Source: Desulfobacteraceae bacterium UBA5852 (GTDB lineage Bacteria; Desulfobacterota; Desulfobacteria; Desulfobacterales; UBA5852). Taken from it: DNA of 7,599 nt. The notes beneath the pieces were generated by a model. The model searched no databases, was not told the origin of the DNA, and saw only the letters and a list, made by a program, of their open reading frames with translations. Location of the stretch: NCBI GenBank assembly GCA_002432195.1, contig DJGG01000199.1, positions 556-8,154 of the forward strand, in the 5' to 3' direction. Positions 1-5,336 of the stretch are shown here, one piece after another (the stretch's first letter is position 1; each line of letters opens with the position of its first letter). The position numbers and the translations under genes are program-made.

Positions 1-58
1 CCGCCACGCCGACGCCGACCAGCACGGCCGAAACCAGTTTCAGGGTGGACGTTTTCAT
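1..58 (-). CDS. Start of an exported protein (partial, signal peptide only)
   Basis: Only the first 19 codons are in the window; the gene continues past base 1. The visible peptide begins MKTSTLKLVSAVLVGVGVA, with a short basic n-region (two lysines) followed by a hydrophobic Val/Leu/Ala stretch, as expected for a Sec signal peptide. The cleavage site is not reached. A GGGAGG ribosome-binding-like sequence lies at 72-77, 13 bases before the ATG, which is rather far. A candidate promoter lies further upstream at 132-161. The gene follows actD on the same strand after a 213-base gap, where alternative complex III operons often carry small cytochrome c subunits. That role is only an inference from position: no haem motif is visible, and any periplasmic protein would fit. 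Confidence 0.6.
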   Translation of the reverse strand, partial: MKTSTLKLVSAVLVGVGVA

Positions 59-71
59 ACGGCTGCGGGTG

Positions 72-100
72 CCTCCCGAATGCGGCTCGCCTGCCGGGAG
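72..100 (-). promoter_or_regulatory. Hairpin that could cover the ribosome-binding site of the exported-protein gene
   Basis: CTCCCG at 73-78 and CGGGAG at 95-100 form a perfect 6-base inverted repeat with a 16-base loop. On the transcribed strand the downstream arm contains most of the GGGAGG ribosome-binding candidate at 72-77, so pairing would hide it. A 6-base GC stem can arise by chance in DNA of this composition. Confidence 0.2.
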
Positions 101-129
101 CCGATGGAAATGCAGGGCCTTTGACCGGC

Positions 130-138
130 TGTGGATAA
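130..138 (-). promoter_or_regulatory. Perfect DnaA-box 9-mer (TTATCCACA)
   Basis: The minus strand reads TTATCCACA, the consensus DnaA-binding 9-mer. It is intergenic and overlaps the -10 element proposed for the downstream exported-protein gene, so DnaA could act there as a transcription regulator. It is a single site with no neighbouring boxes and no AT-rich unwinding region, so it is not evidence of a replication origin. A chance match is possible, though less likely in GC-rich sequence. Confidence 0.3.
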
Positions 139-161
139 ACAAGCATCGGGCCGAAAGTCAA
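132..161 (-). promoter_or_regulatory. Candidate sigma70 promoter for the exported-protein gene
   Basis: The minus strand carries TTGACT at 156-161 (five of six to the -35 consensus). An 18-base spacer separates it from TATCCA at 132-137 (three of six to the -10 consensus). The start site would fall near 125, leaving a leader of about 65 bases before the ATG at 58. The -10 is weak, so the call rests on the good -35 and the intergenic position. Confidence 0.35.
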
Positions 162-165
162 GGCG

Positions 166-180
166 CGCTGCGCTGCGCTG
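166..180. repeat. Three tandem copies of CGCTG
   Basis: The pentamer CGCTG occurs three times without interruption and is followed by a further CGC. It lies in the gap between actD and the exported-protein gene, just upstream of the candidate -35 element. It looks like a short slippage repeat; no function is evident. Confidence 0.5.
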
Positions 181-198
181 CGCAATGCGGAACCGCCT

Positions 199-234
199 CG
201 TTGCGCCGTGGGCATGTTCGCGCGTGCCGCAACG
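199..234. repeat. Inverted repeat after actD (possible transcript-end structure)
   Basis: CGTTGCG at 199-205 and CGCAACG at 228-234 are perfect 7-base inverted arms. A competing inner hairpin pairs GGCATG (211-216) with CGTGCC (223-228), with one G-T pair and a 6-base loop. The element starts 38 bases beyond the actD stop in the direction of transcription. No T-run follows, so it does not meet the usual pattern of an intrinsic terminator. It could instead be an RNA 3'-end stabiliser or a protein site. Confidence 0.35.
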
Positions 235-271
235 CGGTATCCGGCCCGCGACGACGTTTACCCCCTGCCGG

Positions 272-781
272 TCAGGCCAGTACGGATACCTCCGCCGCCC
301 CGCGGCTGCGGAAAAAGGCCTCCAGGCCGGCGGCCGCCTCGTGGCTGCAGCCGGCCACGAGGCCATAGCGATCCCCCGTGCAGGGCGGCTCGTGGGGCTT
401 CACCGCCCCCAGGTCCGGCAAGCGGGCCTCGTTCAACAGGCCCACGACATTGCCCAGGACCGAAAAGAGGATCGTGAATTCGAAGCCCACGATGAAAAAG
501 GGCACCAGGGCCACCACCGGCTTGCCGCTGACGATGAGGTTCCATTGCCCGGCGCAATAGGCCGCCAGGGCGAAACCGCTGAAAAAGCCGATGATCCCGC
601 CCGCGAGGGTGTACCAACCCACCCGGCTTTTCTTCAGGCCCAGGGCCGCGGCGATCCCGTGGTGGGGAATCGGGCCGCGGACATCCCGCAGGGCCCAAGG
701 GCCTTGCCGGAGGTCCGCGATGGCGGCCACCACCTGGTCGGGGTCGCTGAACAGCCCCATGATGCGACGCTCCGCTGCCAT
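272..781 (-). CDS. actD: DUF3341 membrane subunit of an alternative complex III-like complex (ActD)
   Basis: This 169-residue protein resembles the ActD / DUF3341 family, a small integral subunit of alternative complex III that packs against the NrfD-like subunits and carries no cofactor. The order fits the family. An N-terminal soluble segment (about residues 8-55) has the PIPHHGI motif near 38-43. Two hydrophobic helices follow (about 56-75 and 91-115), separated by a SGKPVV loop and ending with a GFEFTILF segment. A short C-terminal soluble tail contains GDRYGL (136-141). The start at 781 is supported by TAAGGAG with AAGGAG six bases upstream, overlapping the end of actC. A second in-frame Met at residue 8 matches the family's usual start region and cannot be excluded. 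The gene begins 10 bases after the actC stop, indicating co-transcription. The soluble domains give no catalytic prediction. Confidence 0.85.
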   Translation of the reverse strand: MAAERRIMGLFSDPDQVVAAIADLRQGPWALRDVRGPIPHHGIAAALGLKKSRVGWYTLAGGIIGFFSGFALAAYCAGQWNLIVSGKPVVALVPFFIVGFEFTILFSVLGNVVGLLNEARLPDLGAVKPHEPPCTGDRYGLVAGCSHEAAAGLEAFFRSRGAAEVSVLA

Positions 782-791
782 GCGGTACTCC

Positions 792-2087
792 TTACTCCAG
801 GGTTTCCTTCATCTCCGTCATGGAAACGGAGGGCATGTGCTTGACGAACAGGCAGAAGAGGAAAAAAAACAGTGAAAAGCTGCCGATCATGATGCCGAAC
901 TCCACCGGTGACGGCGTGAACAGGCCCCAGGCGTAAGGGATGAAATCCCGCGCCACGCTGGTGACGATGATCACGAAGCGTTCGTACCACATCCCGACGT
1001 TCACGCAGATGGAGATGCCCAGCAGCCAGGGAATCGAGGTGCGCACGGGCTTGAAGAAAAACAACAGCGGGATCATCGTGTTGCAGACCACCATGATCCA
1101 GAAGCCCACCCGAAAGTCCCCCGTGGGACGGTATAGGAAGATATACTGCTCCAGGGGGTTGTGGCTGTACCAGGCGATGAAGAACTCCGTGCCGTAGGCA
1201 AAGCCCACGATGAGGCCCGTGAAGACGATGGTTTTGGCGACGCTTTCCAGCACGTGGGTGGTGATGATCTTCTCGAATTGGAAGATCCGGCGCAGGGGGA
1301 TCATCAGGGTCAGCACCATGGCCAGCCCCGAGTGGATCGCCCCGGCCACGAAGTAGGGGGCGAAGATGGTGGTGTGCCAGCCGGGCACGACCCCCAGGGC
1401 GAAGTCCCAGGAGACGACGCTGTGCACCGAGATCACCAGGGGTGTTGCCAGGGCCGCGAAAAAGAGATAGCCCCGGGTGTAGTGGCGCCAGTGCTCGAAG
1501 CGTCCCGTCCAGCCCAGGGAAAGGACGCTGAAGACCTGCCGGCGGAAGCCCGTGGCCCGGTCGCGCACGATGGCCAGGTCCGGCAAAAGGCCGGTGTACC
1601 AGAAGAGCGAGCTTACCGTGAGATAGGTGCTGATGGCCACCACGTCGAACATCAGAGGCGACTGGAAGTTGGGCCAGAGGTTGCGCTGGTTGGGCAGGGG
1701 CAGCATGTAGTAGACCATCCAGGCCCGCCCCAGGTGGATGAAGGGAAAGAGCCCCGCCGTGCAGACGGCGAAAACGGTCATGGTCTCCGCGGCCCGGGCG
1801 ATGGGGTTGCGCCAGCCGGCCCGGAAGAGGTGCAGGATGGCCGATATCAGGGTTCCGGAGTGCGCGATCCCCACCCAGAAGACGAAGTTGATCAGGTAGG
1901 TGCCCCAGGCCACGGGGTTGTTCATCCCGGCCACCCCGACCCCCACGAAGATCTGGTAGGTCCAGCAGGCCGCCCCCAGCAGCACGCCGCCGAAGAGCAC
2001 GGCGATGAGCGTCCAGTAGCGGCGCCCGCCGGGTTCCAGGGTGTCCAGGACGGTCTGGTCGATGGTGGCAAAGGTCAGCTCGGACAT
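792..2087 (-). CDS. actC: NrfD/PsrC-like quinone-interacting membrane subunit (ActC)
   Basis: This 431-residue protein is a polytopic NrfD-family subunit that binds quinol or quinone in the membrane and passes electrons to or from the iron-sulfur partner. About ten hydrophobic helices are visible, roughly at 24-46, 62-88, 102-127, 143-166, 205-225, 238-266, 283-305, 327-347, 351-373 and 397-415. Sequence blocks typical of the ActC branch include NNPVAWG (56-62), HSGTLISAIL (76-85), HLGRAW (118-123), SPLMFD (143-148), the SVHSVVSWDFA block (220-230), GWHTTIFAPYFVAGAI (236-251) and GMWYERFVI (365-373). The start was placed at the ATG at 2087, five bases past the actB stop, because an AGGAGG lies inside the last actB codons. 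Reading further upstream would only run through actB in another frame. It sits between actB and actD in the order of known alternative complex III clusters. Whether it pumps protons cannot be told from sequence alone. Confidence 0.92.
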   Translation of the reverse strand: MSELTFATIDQTVLDTLEPGGRRYWTLIAVLFGGVLLGAACWTYQIFVGVGVAGMNNPVAWGTYLINFVFWVGIAHSGTLISAILHLFRAGWRNPIARAAETMTVFAVCTAGLFPFIHLGRAWMVYYMLPLPNQRNLWPNFQSPLMFDVVAISTYLTVSSLFWYTGLLPDLAIVRDRATGFRRQVFSVLSLGWTGRFEHWRHYTRGYLFFAALATPLVISVHSVVSWDFALGVVPGWHTTIFAPYFVAGAIHSGLAMVLTLMIPLRRIFQFEKIITTHVLESVAKTIVFTGLIVGFAYGTEFFIAWYSHNPLEQYIFLYRPTGDFRVGFWIMVVCNTMIPLLFFFKPVRTSIPWLLGISICVNVGMWYERFVIIVTSVARDFIPYAWGLFTPSPVEFGIMIGSFSLFFFLFCLFVKHMPSVSMTEMKETLE

Positions 2088-2092
2088 GCGCG

Positions 2093-5035
2093 TTACACCT
2101 CCTGTACCACCTTCTTGAGATAGATGACGGCCGGCTTGGTGTTCAGATACCCCATCACCTGGTAGGCCCGGGGGTCGTCCACCATGCGGCGCACCCGGCT
2201 GGCGGGGTCCATCAGGTTGCCGAAGACCAGGGCCTCGGTGGGGCAGGTCTGGGCGCAGGCCGGGGTCACCTCGCCGTCCCGGATGGGGCGCTTGGCGTTC
2301 TTGGCGGCGTTGTGGCCGGCCTTGATGCGCTGGACGCAGAACGAGCACTTCTCCATGACGCCCTTGGCCCGCACCGTGACGTCCGGGTTGAGCTGCAGGG
2401 GCAGCGGATCCGGCCACTGCCAGGTGAACCAGTTGAAGCGCCGCACCTTGTAGGGGCAGTTCTGCACGCAGAAGCGGGTGCCGATGCAGCGGTTGTAGAT
2501 CTGGTTGTTGAGGCCCTCCTTGTCGTGATGGGGGGCGTAGACCGGGCACACCGACTCGCAGGGGGCGTTGTCGCAGTGCTGGCACATCATGGGCAGGAAA
2601 AGCACCCGCTCAGGACGGTCCGGGTCCAGGTAGCGCTGCACCTGGAGCCAGGCCATCTCCCGCCCCTCGATCATCCGCCGCTCCCCCACGACGCCCAGGT
2701 TGTTCTCGGCGTAGCAGGCCCCGGCACAGGCGCCGCAGCCGATGCAGCGGTCCAGGTCCACCACCAGGCTCCAGCGATACCCCTCGTGGTCGTGGGCAGG
2801 GTAGAAATCCCGTTGGGGGTCATAGCCTTCCGGCAGGGGCAGGGTGAGGGGAAAGCTCTCCATGGTGAGACCGGCGGCATGCGGGGCGGCCGCGTGGGTC
2901 CCGGCGAGATCCTCCAGGGGCACGCTGACGGCGATCTTGCGCCCATGCTGGAGGCGGCTGCCGTCGGCGTGGGCCACGACCCCTTCGCCGATCCGCGTCA
3001 GGACGGGCTGCCGCAGGCCCCAGAGAGGCCCCCCATCGGCCGGGTCGGTTTCGGGGGCCAGCAGCGCCAGGGGATTGGCCCCCCGGCCGGCAGCGTAACG
3101 GCCGTAGGCCTCGTGCCCCAGCCCCGCGGCCATCACCAGGGCGTCCGGCTGAACCCCTTCCCAGATGTAGAGGGGGGCTTCCAGCCGGGCCCCGGCGCCT
3201 TCCACCCGGACCCGGTCCCCGGGCTGGAGCCCGAAATCCGCAGCAGTCTCCGGGTGCAGCAGGATCGGGTTCTGCCAGGCCACGGCCGTCAGGGGGTCGG
3301 GCACCTCCTGGAGCCAGGCCCGGTTGGCGCCGCGCCCGTCGAAGTAGCGGATGGAGGGCGCCGCCAGCCAGATCGGCCCCGGCGCCGGGTCCACCACGGC
3401 GGCCACCACGGCGGCCACCGCGGCCGGATCCGGGGAGAAGGCCGGGGGCGGCACCTCCGCCGGCGGGGTGAAAAGACCGCCCTGCTGGAAGAGCGTCACC
3501 CAATCGGCGTCGGTGGCCACAGCCCCGCGGCGCGCCAGCCAGCGCGCCAGGTAGGCCTTGTACCCCTCCGCCGGGCGCCCCTGGGCGAAGGCCGTTTCCA
3601 GGAGCACGTCCCCCAGCAGAGGGGCCTCGGTCAGCCGACCCATGGCCGGCTGGAGCACCCCGGGCTGCCCCTGGACCCCGTCGTAGAGGTCCCAGGACTC
3701 CAGGGGGAGCCGCACCGGCAGCACCATGTGGGATCGCGCGGTGGTGTCGTCCATGACATTGCTGAAGCTCACCACGAAGACCCCGGGCCGGGCCAGGGCC
3801 TCGGCCACCCCGCTGCCCGGGGGCAGGGCGTAGCAGGGATTGGTGTTGTTCACCAGCAGCAGGTCCACCTCCCCGCCCCGCACCTCGTCCACCAGCCCCT
3901 GAACCTCCTGCCGCCGGGCCGCGGACTCCACCCGGTAGCGGCATCCGAAATCCAGGCCCGCCAGGGTGGGGTCGAGCACGCGGTTGAGGAGATTGGCCGC
4001 CAGGTTGGCCGCCAGGCCGTTGCCGCCGGCCGGGGCCGCGCTGGTGGGCAGCACCAGGGGCCGGCGGGCGTTGAACAGGCGCTGGATGACCCGGTCGTAG
4101 GTCTCGGAGGGGATGTCCGCCTGGGCCAGCACCCGCTCCCGGTGGAAAGGCGTCAGGGCGTGCTCCAGGGCCGCCCGGAGATCCGTGGGCAGGTGGTCCG
4201 CCCGTCCCACGTCGAGGGCCACCTGGAGCAGGCCCAGGGCGACCACGGCCTCGCTGCCCGGGCGGCAGCCCACCCAGCGGTCGGCATTGGCCGCGGTGAC
4301 GGACTGGAAGGGCGCCACGTGGATGAAGAGGCCCTTCTCCCGGCCGTTGAAGGCATGCATCCGCTTGAAGCGCCGGGCGAACTCCACCGGCGACAGCCAG
4401 GTGTCCAGGAAGTCGGCGCCGAACCCCAGCAGCAGATCGGCCTGCTCCAGGCGATAGCCCACGAGCCCCTCGACGCCGAAGGCCAGATGGTTGGCCGTCT
4501 TCAGGCTTTCGTAGCCGAAGGTTTCGAACGCCAGGGGTGCCGGCGCGTTCCAGGCGGCCAGGGCTTCGGTGGCCAGTTGGGCGAAGGGCGTGCCCACCAC
4601 CTCCGTGAGCATCCGCACGCGCCCCCCTCCCCGGCGGGCGGCGGCACTCCCCCGATCCCGCAGAAGCCCCGCGGCCTCCCCCCAGCCGATGGGGCGCCAG
4701 ACCTCCCCCTCCCGCAGCATGGGGGCGGTGATGCGATCCGGATCGTAGATCCCCTGGAGCGCCGCCTGGCCCCGGATGCAGAGCTTGCCCCGGTTGACCG
4801 GATGCAGCGGGTTGCCCTCCACCTTGATCACGCGGCCTTCCCGATTCTTGGCCAGGATCCCGCAGCCGGCGGGGCACTCCCGGCAGGTGGCGGCATACCA
4901 TTGCGGCTGGCCGGTCACCATGTCGTCCGGGGCCTGGACCAGGGAATAGAGGGTTTTCTCGGGGTCGGCGGAGCAGCCGGCAGCGAAGGCGATACTGCCC
5001 ATGCCGGCAATTTTCAGGAAAGTTCGGCGGTTCAT
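2093..5035 (-). CDS. actB: Tat-exported MopB-like/ferredoxin fusion subunit of an alternative complex III-like complex (ActB)
   Basis: This 980-residue protein is a fused iron-sulfur subunit of the CISM superfamily. An RRTFLK twin-arginine motif (3-8) and a lipobox-like AAGC (Cys21) predict Tat export and a lipid anchor. A molybdopterin-oxidoreductase-like domain follows (about 45-690), opening with C51, C54, C58 and C86. No cysteine occurs between C86 and C257, so a cysteine molybdenum ligand appears absent, as in ActB and QrcB. The C-terminal ferredoxin domain (about 752-945) has cysteine groups at 764/767/770/774, 818/821/826/830, 850/856/860 (Thr853 replaces one Cys) and 897/900/927/931, giving three [4Fe-4S] and probably one [3Fe-4S]. 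Signatures AENNLGVVGE and NCPYKVRRFNWF match ActB. The start is fixed by an in-frame TGA three codons upstream; the ribosome-binding site is weak (GAGG). A QrcB-QrcC fusion is the main alternative reading. Confidence 0.88.
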   Translation of the reverse strand: MNRRTFLKIAGMGSIAFAAGCSADPEKTLYSLVQAPDDMVTGQPQWYAATCRECPAGCGILAKNREGRVIKVEGNPLHPVNRGKLCIRGQAALQGIYDPDRITAPMLREGEVWRPIGWGEAAGLLRDRGSAAARRGGGRVRMLTEVVGTPFAQLATEALAAWNAPAPLAFETFGYESLKTANHLAFGVEGLVGYRLEQADLLLGFGADFLDTWLSPVEFARRFKRMHAFNGREKGLFIHVAPFQSVTAANADRWVGCRPGSEAVVALGLLQVALDVGRADHLPTDLRAALEHALTPFHRERVLAQADIPSETYDRVIQRLFNARRPLVLPTSAAPAGGNGLAANLAANLLNRVLDPTLAGLDFGCRYRVESAARRQEVQGLVDEVRGGEVDLLLVNNTNPCYALPPGSGVAEALARPGVFVVSFSNVMDDTTARSHMVLPVRLPLESWDLYDGVQGQPGVLQPAMGRLTEAPLLGDVLLETAFAQGRPAEGYKAYLARWLARRGAVATDADWVTLFQQGGLFTPPAEVPPPAFSPDPAAVAAVVAAVVDPAPGPIWLAAPSIRYFDGRGANRAWLQEVPDPLTAVAWQNPILLHPETAADFGLQPGDRVRVEGAGARLEAPLYIWEGVQPDALVMAAGLGHEAYGRYAAGRGANPLALLAPETDPADGGPLWGLRQPVLTRIGEGVVAHADGSRLQHGRKIAVSVPLEDLAGTHAAAPHAAGLTMESFPLTLPLPEGYDPQRDFYPAHDHEGYRWSLVVDLDRCIGCGACAGACYAENNLGVVGERRMIEGREMAWLQVQRYLDPDRPERVLFLPMMCQHCDNAPCESVCPVYAPHHDKEGLNNQIYNRCIGTRFCVQNCPYKVRRFNWFTWQWPDPLPLQLNPDVTVRAKGVMEKCSFCVQRIKAGHNAAKNAKRPIRDGEVTPACAQTCPTEALVFGNLMDPASRVRRMVDDPRAYQVMGYLNTKPAVIYLKKVVQEV
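2098..2103 (-). promoter_or_regulatory. Ribosome-binding site of actC, inside the end of actB
   Basis: AGGAGG on the minus strand overlaps the penultimate codons of actB and lies 10 bases before the actC ATG. It fixes the actC start and places its initiation within reach of ribosomes finishing actB, so the two subunits are probably translationally coupled. Confidence 0.75.
3391..3414. repeat. Two tandem copies of a 12-base unit inside actB
   Basis: CCACCACGGCGG is repeated exactly twice and is followed by the partial copy CCACCG. On the coding strand it encodes the Ala/Val run at residues 538-549 of ActB, in a Pro/Ala-rich linker between subdomains of the MopB-like part. The unit is a multiple of three, so copy changes would keep the frame. 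Confidence 0.7.
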
Positions 5036-5266
5036 GGCGCCTCAGGCCCTCTGGAGGTCGGGGTCAGTCGATCGACAGGCGCCGGAGCGGCGGGCGGCGG
5101 AGCGCCGCGAATGCGCCGGCGCGTGTTGGGCCGGCTGGCCGCGTGCCCGGCGGCGCCGGGTCTGTCGCCGGGGTGCGTGTGGGCAACACCCGGCCGGGAA
5201 TGGAACGGTCACTGCCCGGCGCTCAGGCGCCGGAACTTCAGGCAACGGGGAGGGATACACATATGA
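5036..5266 (-). promoter_or_regulatory. Long GC-rich structured leader of the act operon
   Basis: With transcription starting near 5266, about 230 bases precede the actB ATG, and no convincing protein gene lies in them. Three hairpins stand out. CCGGCGC/GCGCCGG (5216-5222 with 5227-5233) has a 4-base loop. CCGGGGTG/CACCCGG (5168-5175 with 5187-5193) has one bulged G. CCCGGC/GCCGGG (5146-5151 with 5155-5160) has a 3-base loop. Two perfect palindromes follow, GCGCCGGCGC (5113-5122) and GTCGATCGAC (5067-5076). No known riboswitch class was recognised. The high GC content alone makes some hairpins expected, so a regulatory role is an inference. Confidence 0.35.
5209..5262 (-). CDS. Possible 17-residue leader peptide ahead of actB
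   Basis: An ATG at 5262 opens a 17-codon frame (MCIPPRCLKFRRLSAGQ) ending in TGA, with two cysteines and four basic residues. It begins only a few bases after the predicted transcription start, so it would have almost no 5' leader or ribosome-binding site. Its last codons overlap the hairpin at 5216-5233, an arrangement compatible with attenuation. A chance frame of this length is common, so this is a weak call. Confidence 0.12.
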   Translation of the reverse strand: MCIPPRCLKFRRLSAGQ

Positions 5267-5272
5267 TGCCCT

Positions 5273-5302
5273 TCTATACTCAAGGGCCGCGGGAGGTGTC
5301 AA
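5273..5302 (-). promoter_or_regulatory. Sigma70-type promoter of the act operon
   Basis: The minus strand has a perfect TTGACA -35 (5297-5302), an 18-base spacer and TATAGA (5273-5278, four of six to the -10 consensus). It lies just beyond the E3 gene and its hairpin and points towards actB. The start site should fall near 5264-5268. It is the strongest promoter candidate seen in the window and implies that actBCD are expressed independently of the dehydrogenase operon. Confidence 0.65.
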
Positions 5303-5310
5303 GCACCGAC

Positions 5311-5330
5311 GGCGAGGCCCATGGCCCGCC
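5311..5330 (-). terminator. Weak terminator-like hairpin after the E3 gene
   Basis: GGCG-A-GGCC (5311-5319) pairs with GGCCCGCC (5323-5330) around a 3-base CAT loop, giving eight pairs with one bulged A. It starts six bases after the E3 stop codon. No T-run follows, so efficient intrinsic termination is doubtful. Its position, just before the act promoter, suits the end of the dehydrogenase transcript. Confidence 0.35.
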
Positions 5331-5336
5331 GGGGGT

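Noticed and set aside
130..138. A replication origin at the DnaA box
   Set aside because: There is a single box, no AT-rich segment, and no dnaA, dnaN or parAB neighbours.
131..844. A 237-codon plus-strand frame opposite actD
   Set aside because: It overlaps the well-supported actD and the end of actC, lacks a family match or ribosome-binding site, and has shadow-type composition.
1161..2123. A 320-codon plus-strand frame opposite actC
   Set aside because: Its Gly/His/Asp-rich composition mirrors a membrane protein read backwards. The minus-strand frame is a clear NrfD-family protein.
2088..2585. Extension of the actC frame upstream through actB
   Set aside because: The extra residues are the out-of-frame shadow of the ActB ferredoxin domain. 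The family start and the AGGAGG both place the actC start at 2087.
2093..5035. A catalytic molybdoenzyme such as thiosulfate, polysulfide or tetrathionate reductase
   Set aside because: The MopB-like part lacks an evident cysteine metal ligand and the ferredoxin part is fused in ActB fashion. The ActC and DUF3341 partners also fit alternative complex III better.
2312..5266. A 984-codon open frame on the plus strand opposite actB
   Set aside because: It mirrors actB almost end to end, has a low-complexity Gly/His/Pro/Gln-rich composition and no recognisable domain. Such frames are expected opposite GC-rich genes with strong third-position bias.
5042..5302. An 86-codon minus-strand frame in the lpdA-actB gap
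   Set aside because: Its TTG start coincides with the -35 element, it spans the promoter and the leader hairpins, and the product is Arg/Pro-rich without any domain.
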